NCBI RefSeq assembly: GCF_026625045.1
Contig: NZ_CP113089.1
Coordinates: forward strand, 1,922,001 to 1,986,000
DNA: 64,000 nucleotides
Origin: Microcella daejeonensis
GTDB lineage: Bacteria > Actinomycetota > Actinomycetes > Actinomycetales > Microbacteriaceae
Direction of reading: 5' to 3'
How positions within the stretch are numbered: position 1 is the first letter of the stretch; every line of letters begins with the position of its first letter. A model generated the notes under the pieces. It made no database searches and was not told the DNA's origin. It was given only the letters and a program-made list of their open reading frames with translations. The translations under genes were made by a program, and so were the position numbers. Shown piece after piece: positions 25,943-32,571 of this stretch.

Positions 25943-26695
25943 GTGCATGAGCTCCCCTCGCAGCCAATCTCTTTCGTAGATGGCGACGAGCTTGCTCAGA
26001 TGATTCTGCCTCCGATCCCGGATCACGTTGTGTGCCGATGGTGCCGAGGTCTGCTCGCGGGCAACGTTGATTCTTGCTTCAACTGTGTGGAGAACGCAGC
26101 GGCCCTCGATGGGGTCTTACAGCCGGTAGTCCCGATCTCGCTGTATTCCAAACCCAGCGCTCTTCGAGACTGGCTGACCTTTTACAAGGACGATGGCGAC
26201 ACTCTCGCCGACCCTGCAGCAGGTCGCGCTGTCAGTCGCATCGTAGGCTCGTTTTTCGCCTCCAGCAGCGACTGGTTGAGAGATCTTGAAATCGACGGAT
26301 GCATGGTGGTGCCTTCAACCATCCGTAAGCCTCCCCATCCGCTCGCCGTACTTTTGGAAGCGACCGGAGTTGTCAACTATCCGACTTTGGGCGGGTTGCG
26401 TCGCACTACAAGTGCGCTAGGCCACAACCGTCCGAACCGTTTGGCGTTCGAGGCCGACGGGGATCTGGCAGAGCGCAGCGTCTTGCTGATAGATGATGTC
26501 TACACATCGGGCGCGCGAGCGCAGAGTGCTGCATTTGCTCTGAGGAGTGTCGGTGCCAACGTCGCTGCGCTTGTCGTAGTGGGTCGTCGCTACAACCCGA
26601 ACTACAGCCGGGATAGTCAGACAGTATTCGAGCGTCAGAGATCCGTTGCGTTTGACTGGACCGCTGCTGCCCGACTCGATTTCAGGCGAACATAA
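25943..26695 (+). CDS. ComF-like phosphoribosyltransferase with zinc ribbon
   Basis: A 250-aa protein. The N-terminus has a two-pair cysteine knuckle (CRWCRGLL and SCFNC, about residues 31-50), and the C-terminal half is a type I phosphoribosyltransferase with the PRPP loop VLLIDDVYTSGARAQSAAFA. The layout resembles ComF/ComFC proteins of DNA uptake, but there is no competence context. It converges on and overlaps the SIR2 gene by 14 nt. Phosphoribosyltransferases recur in anti-phage loci, so a role in nucleotide-based signalling or toxicity is plausible. GTG 25943 is the start; an overlapping ATG at 25947 is in a frame that closes quickly. Confidence 0.82.
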   Translation: MHELPSQPISFVDGDELAQMILPPIPDHVVCRWCRGLLAGNVDSCFNCVENAAALDGVLQPVVPISLYSKPSALRDWLTFYKDDGDTLADPAAGRAVSRIVGSFFASSSDWLRDLEIDGCMVVPSTIRKPPHPLAVLLEATGVVNYPTLGGLRRTTSALGHNRPNRLAFEADGDLAERSVLLIDDVYTSGARAQSAAFALRSVGANVAALVVVGRRYNPNYSRDSQTVFERQRSVAFDWTAAARLDFRRT

Positions 26696-28097
26696 GGCGA
26701 CCGACCATCTCAACAGCAGATTTGGTCACAGACTCCGCGTCCCCTACCCGCAATTGATTCCACAGTTCGAGGTCATGCGCTTCAATGCCGTCCTGGTCAA
26801 GGATCTCCTGCCAGAGTTGCTCCGCAGCACCCCCAGTCGCCGCAACCGGGATGATCTGCACGCCATGGGCTCGGGCCTCCCTGGCTTCTTCCGCAGTACG
26901 TCTGCCTCCGCCCACAATGAGCATCGCCCGCACTTGTTGGAACACGCTCGTTCGCATTTCGGCAAGGTCTTGCTCGGTGAAGACGGCCATTCCGACCCGG
27001 TGTTCGATGGGTAGCGATTCGTCGTCAGTCACAGCTTTTCGGTAGTAGAACCGGATGCTTTCTGGGCTGTAGTCGCTGGGACCTAATGCGTCCCGGAGCG
27101 CCCGACCGACAGCAAGGGCCGACGGACCACCAAATGAGGCAACAGCGAGTTCGTGGTCGCGCACGAGTTGAGCAAGGGTCTGTCCGACGCCGCTGGCGAC
27201 CGATGCGGCAAACTCGGATGCTTCTCGATCCGCCGCATCGAAGCTTCCCGCGATGAACAATCGAGGTTCTCTACACCGGACTTCGAGCCGCGCGAGAAGT
27301 GGCGTCATGGCGTCGAACGAATCAATCATGATGACTGTCACTCCAGAGGCTTCTAGATCCCGCACGCGCAAGTCTTGTAGTCGAGCATCCAACTCTCCAG
27401 CTTCCCTCTTCAACACTACGTAGTGCGTAGGAGCCTTGGCGTTTTCGGGCAACGAGCGGGTTAGTTGGAGCAAGATGTTCAAGTTCGGATCATCAAAGCT
27501 CAGACCCAAAAACAGGAAGCTGTTCGTCAACCACTCTGCTCGCAGTCGAGCCCATGTGATTGGGTGGCGCTCTTCGTACCACTCGTAGTCGGTTCGAGTC
27601 AGCACTGGTTTAGATGACCAAGTTCGTGATCTTGGCTCTCCTTCCAAAGAGCCGTGCATCTTCGTGAGCCGTCGAGCTGCCGTCGTCCTCAAGCCACGTT
27701 GATAGTCGCTCTCGCTTACGAGGACCCTCAGGGGGAGTTTGGTGGCCGAGAGAGCATCTTCCATAAGGGTGTCGTAGTTCGTTGTCCAGAAGTCCCGTAC
27801 CGCCAAGGCTGCGAGGTGGAAGTGCGAGGCTGTTGGCGTGGCATCGGTATCCAGTCGATTTCGTACGTGCTCATCGAGTTCGTTGCGACCCCGCTCCTGC
27901 ACCACGTACTCGGCAGCGAGAGGTCCATCTGACACGGCATCCGGGACCTGAGCAACCTCCCTGATGTCCTTGATCAGCGATTTCCAGTCGTCCAGCCCAG
28001 CGGCGACGGAGAGGCCTGCGCCGACGAATACAGACGCTTCGCCTAGGCGAACGGCCTCGGCGAAAGCGGCAATGAGCGTGTTCGCGTCGGTGGCCAC
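26682..28097 (-). CDS. SIR2-SLOG (STALD) protein, ThsA-like NADase
   Basis: A 471-aa protein with the layout of Thoeris effector ThsA: an N-terminal SIR2 domain (about 1-285) and a C-terminal SLOG/STALD ligand-sensing domain (about 300-471). SIR2 signatures: SVFVGAGLSVAAG, WTTNYDTLMEDA with Asn107, KMHGSL with His148, and FLFLGLSFDDPNL. Asn107 and His148 correspond closely to the catalytic Asn112 and His152 known in Bacillus ThsA, so NAD hydrolysis is likely. The SLOG part has RLFIAGSFDA, ASFGGPSALAVG, MLIVGGGRRTAEE and IIPVAATGGAAEQLW. The start is GTG 28097, 4 nt after the stop of the primase-like gene; the longer frame overlaps that gene. No TIR (ThsB) gene is adjacent. Confidence 0.88.
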   Translation of the reverse strand: MATDANTLIAAFAEAVRLGEASVFVGAGLSVAAGLDDWKSLIKDIREVAQVPDAVSDGPLAAEYVVQERGRNELDEHVRNRLDTDATPTASHFHLAALAVRDFWTTNYDTLMEDALSATKLPLRVLVSESDYQRGLRTTAARRLTKMHGSLEGEPRSRTWSSKPVLTRTDYEWYEERHPITWARLRAEWLTNSFLFLGLSFDDPNLNILLQLTRSLPENAKAPTHYVVLKREAGELDARLQDLRVRDLEASGVTVIMIDSFDAMTPLLARLEVRCREPRLFIAGSFDAADREASEFAASVASGVGQTLAQLVRDHELAVASFGGPSALAVGRALRDALGPSDYSPESIRFYYRKAVTDDESLPIEHRVGMAVFTEQDLAEMRTSVFQQVRAMLIVGGGRRTAEEAREARAHGVQIIPVAATGGAAEQLWQEILDQDGIEAHDLELWNQLRVGDAESVTKSAVEMVGRLMFA

Positions 28098-28101
28098 GGA
28101 C

Positions 28102-28815
28102 CTAGGGTACGCGGGCCGTGAAGCGCGGTACTTGCCCGCGCTCGTTGGGCGAGATGCGCAGCGCTCCCTCTCCTTGGCGGAGCTGATGTGCGATCCACCG
28201 CTCATCGACAATCGGCGTAAGCAAGAGAGCTCGCGCCCAGAAATTCGTCTGCTCCGCGCGTTCCATCAGTTGCGAACCATAGAAGTGGAACGAACGACCA
28301 GATGCCGCCAGGAAGCCCGGCGCACCTAGTACCCGAGCTGCCGACGCAACCGTTGAAGCGGAACCCCTGAGGTCCGACTTGGAGGTGAAGTCGAGCATGG
28401 GGATGAATCGCTCTTCACCGGTGGGCAACTCAACCCTGGACGTAAGAGCAAGTACATCGCGACCTTCCACCTTCTCAGCCAGGGCGATGAGGTCGTCTGG
28501 CGTGTGTGGTCCCACTTCCAGGGTCGTCACGTCTCCATCGGCAGGGTCCTGGTGGTACATCGCGGATCGAAGGATGTCATCCGGAACCCCCGATTCGGCC
28601 TGCTCTCCTGCCAAAAAAAGTGCATGCCAAAACGGCATCCCCGTGAAGGTTCGAAGGGTGCGCGCTTCAGCGATCAAGGCTTCGCTCGCCTCTGCGCCCT
28701 CTACTCGACGTTGAACCCGGGGGGCGGCTTGCAGGTGGCTCACCTTGACCTTGCTGCCCGCCGGAACCCCGCTCAAGATGTTGTTGATCAAGTCCCGAAT
28801 CTCGTTGGACATCAC
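28102..28815 (-). CDS. Primase-like (Prim-Pol 1D-like) protein, tentative
   Basis: A 237-aa protein directly upstream of, and almost touching, the SIR2-SLOG gene, so the two are one operon. The C-terminal half has RFIPMLDFTSKSD, then SGRSFHFYGSQLM, then DERWIAHQLRQGEGALRIS. This order (acidic strand, S-x-H strand, Arg-x-Ser strand) resembles the remnant catalytic motifs of archaeo-eukaryotic primase folds, and I recall 'primase 1D-like' proteins of this size with such motifs; the assignment is not secure. The N-terminal 90 residues are helical. It may sense nucleic acid or make a nucleotide signal for the SIR2-SLOG protein. Confidence 0.5.
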   Translation of the reverse strand: MMSNEIRDLINNILSGVPAGSKVKVSHLQAAPRVQRRVEGAEASEALIAEARTLRTFTGMPFWHALFLAGEQAESGVPDDILRSAMYHQDPADGDVTTLEVGPHTPDDLIALAEKVEGRDVLALTSRVELPTGEERFIPMLDFTSKSDLRGSASTVASAARVLGAPGFLAASGRSFHFYGSQLMERAEQTNFWARALLLTPIVDERWIAHQLRQGEGALRISPNERGQVPRFTARVP

Positions 28816-28883
28816 TCACCCCCGTCTCCAATGTGCAACGAAATCACTGTAGAGCCGAGCAGGGACATTCGAGCCAGGACGCC

Positions 28884-29813
28884 TCAGCGCGCCAAGGAGT
28901 TAGCTACCGCGTAAGCGCTTGACTTTTCCAGTCGCGCGCGTGCGCGGTCGTATCGTCTCGTTGTGCGTGGATCTGCGTGGCCAAGGCTGTCTTGCAGATC
29001 CGCCAAAGGAACTCCAGCTTCAAGGGCCAACGTGGCGTGGGTGTGTCGCATGCTGTGCGGTGTCACCTTCCCCTCCAGGCCAGCGGCGCGTGCGATGCGC
29101 TGTACGGCGCGAAACGCTTCACTTTGTGCCCAGCGACTTCCCGAGCGCGTCGTGAACAGCGGTCGATCCTGGGTGTCCGCCCCTGCTTGGACGACCGCAA
29201 GGCCTAACGCTTGCTGGGCACCAACAAGTGGCGCGAACGCATCCACAACCTGCGGGGCTAGGACTACTTTCTGTCTTCTGCCACCTTTCCTGCTGATGAC
29301 GAGAACACGATGGCCCGCATCATGCTGAAGGTCGCTGAGGTTGGCTTTCAAGGCTTCCGAAAGTCTCACCCCGCTGATGAGGAGCAGGGCCAAGAGTGCC
29401 CCTGACCTTGGGCTGTCCTCCCTTGCGCTAACAAGCATGACCTTCGCTTCTTCGAGCGTCAGGCCACGGGTCGCACTGTGATCGGGATCGACTCTCGGGC
29501 GGCGAACATGCGCGACGGGATTCGAGCTGACGACATCTTCCGAGAGCAGGTAGGCGTAGAAGGAAGCAACAGCCGAGATGCGGCGGGCGATGGTTGTTGG
29601 TGCCCCGACAAGCGTCTGAACCCAAAGGTCGATGTGGCGGCGCTGAGCCTCAAGCGCATCAAAGTTGGCCGAGTCGAAGAGAGTGAAGAGCCCCTGCAGG
29701 TCGCGACTGTAAGCGCGCCGAGTGTTCTCGTTCCTCAGTGACATCAGCCAGGCACCGGCCAGCGCGCCGTGTCTGCCCTCATTCGAATCGGAGAACGACA
29801 GCGATAGCCTCAT
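28884..29813 (-). CDS. Tyrosine recombinase (Xer/phage integrase family)
   Basis: A 309-aa tyrosine recombinase. The N-terminal SAM-like domain binds core DNA (NENTRRAYSRDLQGLFTLF), and the C-terminal catalytic domain keeps all expected residues: Arg in ISGVRLSEAL, Lys in ISRKGGRRQK, HSMRHTHATL (HxxR), LGHADPRTTRRYDRA (His and nucleophile Tyr). Length and lack of an arm-binding domain fit Xer-like simple recombinases. ATG 29813 is preferred since the longer frame would be encoded by the dif-like palindrome that lies 4 nt upstream. It is the second recombinase on this island. Confidence 0.92.
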   Translation of the reverse strand: MRLSLSFSDSNEGRHGALAGAWLMSLRNENTRRAYSRDLQGLFTLFDSANFDALEAQRRHIDLWVQTLVGAPTTIARRISAVASFYAYLLSEDVVSSNPVAHVRRPRVDPDHSATRGLTLEEAKVMLVSAREDSPRSGALLALLLISGVRLSEALKANLSDLQHDAGHRVLVISRKGGRRQKVVLAPQVVDAFAPLVGAQQALGLAVVQAGADTQDRPLFTTRSGSRWAQSEAFRAVQRIARAAGLEGKVTPHSMRHTHATLALEAGVPLADLQDSLGHADPRTTRRYDRARARLEKSSAYAVANSLAR

Positions 29814-29816
29814 TTC

Positions 29817-29842
29817 CACATGATAACAGACATTATCGTGTG
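29817..29842. other. dif-like recombination site candidate
   Basis: Two 10-bp arms, CACATGATAA and TTATCGTGTG, are inverted repeats of each other with one mismatch and flank a 6-bp centre CAGACA. Two inverted binding arms ending in GATAA/TTATC around a 6-bp spacer is the layout of Xer dif and other simple tyrosine recombinase sites. It sits 4 nt upstream of the tyrosine recombinase start codon. Confidence 0.6.
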
Positions 29843-29864
29843 TGTTTTGGTCCGGCAGGATCAC

Positions 29865-29908
29865 GAGGTCCGCGACCTAAGGCGTGCCCACCCAGGGTCG
29901 CGGACCTC
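29865..29908. repeat. 13-bp perfect inverted repeat
   Basis: Arms GAGGTCCGCGACC and GGTCGCGGACCTC separated by 18 bp, in the gap between the recombinase promoter region and the next gene. A terminator for the minus-strand genes upstream or a protein-binding site are the plausible readings. The perfect symmetry and GC content favour a stable RNA hairpin. Confidence 0.7.
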
Positions 29909-30010
29909 CTGCTCGGCTCGACGCCATCTCACTGACCGTCGGCCTCGCAGCTCAGGACTACTGCCGCATCGCAGCAGCCCTGAGAGTCGAAAGGGAGATG
30001 CGCAAGGTGT

Positions 30011-30268
30011 TCACCCGGGAAGGCCCCTCGGATGCACGGTGGTCTCTCCGAAGTACCGGCTGCAAACCAGGCTCGCCAGCGGCTCGGGGATGTCGAACGC
30101 CTCGCCCGCGCCAGTAAGGGCGTGAACCCTGCCGTCGGGGGTCAGGGCATACGCCACGCGCTCGCCCTGGATGTGAGCTACACGGGAGCGAGGGGGGATC
30201 TCGAAACGGTGTCGTCCCACTTGCACTGGAATCATGCTCTGGAAATGTCCATTGATGCGAAGACCCAT
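30011..30268 (-). CDS. Small hypothetical island protein
   Basis: An 85-aa protein with no family I recognise. It is beta-rich in pattern (MIPVQVGRHRFEIPP, VAYALTPDGRVHAL). It starts 5 bp after the stop of the 30274-30765 gene and is therefore the third gene of a tight operon (31064 to 30011). Confidence 0.6.
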   Translation of the reverse strand: MGLRINGHFQSMIPVQVGRHRFEIPPRSRVAHIQGERVAYALTPDGRVHALTGAGEAFDIPEPLASLVCSRYFGETTVHPRGLPG

Positions 30269-30273
30269 GGTCT

Positions 30274-30765
30274 TCAGCTCTCACGGTGAAGCGTCATGGA
30301 TCTCGTCACCAAGCGGCCCTGGGAGGACATTCGAGAGCGCTGATCAGCGATTTGAACTTCATTGCTCGTGCCTGCGCCCAGAGTGCGCGAGGTGGGCAAC
30401 GCGGCACCGTAGGTAGCCTCGACCTGACGGAGAGCAGCAGCACGTCGCACCGGGTTGGGCTCCGCCCACGCGACCTTCCGGTCTCGTTCCCGCGCTTCAG
30501 CCTCCTCGACGCTGCCCGCAGTCCAGGTCGGACCGCCCGGCCACGCACCCTTCTGCAGCCGCCCATCCGGCCTGCTGAGCTCGCGGTCAAGGAAGCTCGA
30601 CCCGTCGCGATCCAAGGTCCCTTCGATCATCGCGGCGGTGAGAGTGATCTCCTGCCCACGCACAAGTACTCCACCGAACGCGGTGAGGCCGCTCTGGACG
30701 CAGTGGACGACATCGCCTTCCGCTGCCATGCCCAGTGGCGTTTCAACCTTGTGTGCGGTCATCAC
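30274..30765 (-). CDS. Hypothetical island protein
   Basis: A 163-aa protein of unknown function; the second codon is also Met. Residues 1-60 form a likely beta domain (VVHCVQSGLTAFGGVLVRGQ), followed by a charged helix rich in Ala, Glu and Arg (VEEAEARERDRKVAWAE). Its start overlaps the stop of the upstream gene by 4 nt. Layout and size recall accessory genes of phage-like elements, but no structural family is evident. Confidence 0.62.
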   Translation of the reverse strand: MMTAHKVETPLGMAAEGDVVHCVQSGLTAFGGVLVRGQEITLTAAMIEGTLDRDGSSFLDRELSRPDGRLQKGAWPGGPTWTAGSVEEAEARERDRKVAWAEPNPVRRAAALRQVEATYGAALPTSRTLGAGTSNEVQIADQRSRMSSQGRLVTRSMTLHRES

Positions 30766-31064
30766 TTCATTCCCTTCTGAGCGGTGTGGATCTTCGAGAT
30801 CCGGTCCCGACTAAGAGCGGTGGCGCGCATGAGCGCGGCGACCGGGATCCCTGCGTCGCGTGCTGAGGAGATCAGTTCGTCGCGGACTTGACGCTCGGAC
30901 TCGTACTGCGCCTGGGCGTCTTGTGTCGCGGCCACCTGCTCGCGGAGGGATTCGACGGCCATGACCGCCGAGAAGGTCAGCTTTTCCTGGAGCGGGCCTG
31001 CAGCCTGCGGGCTACGAGGAAATGGATTGCAGTCAATTGCGCTCATGCTTGTGATATCGGCCAT
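30762..31064 (-). CDS. Small helix-turn-helix-like protein
   Basis: A 100-aa protein. Residues 40-70 form a coiled coil (VAATQDAQAQYESERQVRD) and the C-terminus reads as a helix-turn-helix (ISSARDAGIPVAALMRATAL then SRDRISKIH). A DNA-binding role, such as regulator or directionality factor for the island, is plausible. First gene of the three-gene unit. Confidence 0.62.
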   Translation of the reverse strand: MADITSMSAIDCNPFPRSPQAAGPLQEKLTFSAVMAVESLREQVAATQDAQAQYESERQVRDELISSARDAGIPVAALMRATALSRDRISKIHTAQKGMK

Positions 31065-31119
31065 CGGAGTTCCCGGTGCGGGATCGTTGTAGTGCGCAAG
31101 ATTCGGCGCGACTGACGCG

Positions 31120-32004
31120 CTAGAGATCCGCTCCCTCCAGAAGACGATCCAGCTCCGCCGAAGTGGGCGTAGAGGAGACCGAGGGATCGATGAGGCCGGT
31201 CAGCACGTCATCGATGCCGATGGGATCTGGGTCAGGGATGTGCCAGCCGCCATTGCTCAGCCGGACGACGCCCATGCCAGCGAACATCTCGGTGATCTCG
31301 TCGTAGATCAGCTGCTTAGACTCGTTTTCGGAAAGCAGTCCCACGTCGATGGGAGGTGCATTCATGCCGGGCTCAGGGGTGGGCTCAGGCTCATCGGCCA
31401 GGAAGGCGTCGATCCAGTCCTCCTCGGGCTGCCGGGTTCCTTCCACGGGATCGATGGAATCCAGCAGGGCCTTGTCGGCAGCCTCAGCTGCGGAAACGGA
31501 TGCCGCTGCAGCGGCTCTGCGGAGCCGGGAGACCGTGCTGAGTGAGACGCCCAGGGAGGTGGCCTGCTGCGCGATGCTGAGGTCTTCCAGGCCCTCCAGG
31601 GAGTGCGTGGTGCGGCGCTTGCTCTTGCTGCCGCCTTTGGCTGCTCGCACGTAGATCAGCGGGTTGTAGTTCTCCAGAGCCCAGGTCGCGGCTTCCAGTG
31701 CCTTGTGCTCGATGTCCTCGACCGAGGTGCGCCACTTGCTCTTCGTGTCGTCCATGACCGCCTCAGCCTTCGGGAAGGTGATCCCCTCCAGCCAGATGGC
31801 GAGGTCTTCGATGGTGGGGAACGGCAGCCCAGCCTTCTCGTAAGCCCGGAGCTTGCGGAGAGCGTTCCGGCCCATCCAGCGAATCAGGTTGGTGCTGAAA
31901 TCGCGATATTGCTCTGGGTCATTCATTTCCACGGAATAGGTCCACGGGGGGAGCCTGCGGTGGTACCGAGGAGTTGGGAATGGGTACAGCTTGGGGGAGT
32001 CCAT
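31120..32004 (-). CDS. HTH protein next to iterons, possible replication or control protein
   Basis: A 294-aa protein I cannot assign to a family. The middle (about residues 138-160) carries a clear helix-turn-helix (SIAQQATSLGVSLSTVSRLR), preceded by a basic linker (GGSKSKRRTTHS). The C-terminal half is acidic. The N-terminal 100 residues are aromatic-rich. It is transcribed away from a 567-bp gene-free segment that contains iteron-like repeats and a palindrome directly before its start. That arrangement resembles replication initiators or copy-control proteins of plasmid-like elements; this is inference. Confidence 0.6.
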   Translation of the reverse strand: MDSPKLYPFPTPRYHRRLPPWTYSVEMNDPEQYRDFSTNLIRWMGRNALRKLRAYEKAGLPFPTIEDLAIWLEGITFPKAEAVMDDTKSKWRTSVEDIEHKALEAATWALENYNPLIYVRAAKGGSKSKRRTTHSLEGLEDLSIAQQATSLGVSLSTVSRLRRAAAAASVSAAEAADKALLDSIDPVEGTRQPEEDWIDAFLADEPEPTPEPGMNAPPIDVGLLSENESKQLIYDEITEMFAGMGVVRLSNGGWHIPDPDPIGIDDVLTGLIDPSVSSTPTSAELDRLLEGADL

Positions 32005-32019
32005 GTGAGCTTCTATCCT

Positions 32020-32052
32020 GCGAGATAGCTTTTGCTATCCGGGATGTCTCGC
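32020..32052. promoter_or_regulatory. Palindrome upstream of the HTH gene
   Basis: GATAGC-TTTT-GCTATC (32024-32039) nested inside GCGAGA (32020-32025) and TCTCGC (32047-32052), 16-48 nt before the HTH gene start. A likely operator or leader hairpin for that gene. Confidence 0.5.
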
Positions 32053-32286
32053 ATCGCTTCCCGGAGCAATTATTGCTTCAACGGGAGCTACGGGACTCGT
32101 GCTCATTGTGCTGCTTGCAGACTCATAGCCATTGGTTTGGATGTCGCTGTGTTGGGTCAACTCTGCCGCATCCGCGCGGGCTGCACAAGCCGCAACAGTT
32201 GCGATCCGGTCCGGGGCTCAGCAGCTGCCGCTGGCGAGGCTCAGGGCTGGACCCCGGCAGTTCTTCACATCCTTCCGATGGAAGGA

Positions 32287-32397
32287 TAGTTATCTGGCAG
32301 AGCCTGCAGCCCTAGTTATCTGACGGATGTTGCAGTCCAGCAGCACTAGTCATTTGACAGAGGTCGGCTGCGTGATCCGCCTAGTTATCTGACAGAG
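32287..32397. repeat. Iteron-like direct repeats
   Basis: Four 16-bp repeats near TAGTTATCTGACAGAG at 32287, 32313, 32347 and 32382 (spacing 26, 34, 35 bp), with 0-3 changes from that consensus. A looser copy TAGATTATCCGACGAG lies at 32483. Same orientation and near-helical spacing suggest protein binding. Confidence 0.7.
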
Positions 32398-32571
32398 GCC
32401 AGGGCGCAAGGATGCCCCCGCCTCATTGGCTTGCTTAGGGCCGAGACGGGGGCGAGGAGGATTAGAAGCTCTTCCCATCAATTAGATTATCCGACGAGCT
32501 GGAATCAATCTAGATCGCAATTGACGCATTATGGAAAGCAATTGCCACTAACGCATCTGCATTCCTGCTGA

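Larger units (their letters stand above)
32005..32571. other. 567-bp gene-free control segment of the island
   Basis: Between the HTH gene and the serine recombinase there is no credible gene. The segment holds an extended imperfect palindrome (32020-32052), four iteron-like direct repeats (32287-32397), a degenerate fifth copy (32483-32498) and an AT-rich stretch (about 32480-32560) unusual for this genome. It looks like an origin or regulatory region. Confidence 0.6.

Noticed and set aside
26682..28211. Longer version of the SIR2 gene starting at 28211
   Set aside because: The extra N-terminus is encoded antisense-free but over the 3' end of the primase-like gene and is Ser/Arg-rich noise; GTG 28097 gives the ThsA-like length.
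30286..30780. Plus-strand open frame of 164 codons
   Set aside because: Antisense to the 30274-30765 gene, which fits an overlapping operon and has a more protein-like sequence.
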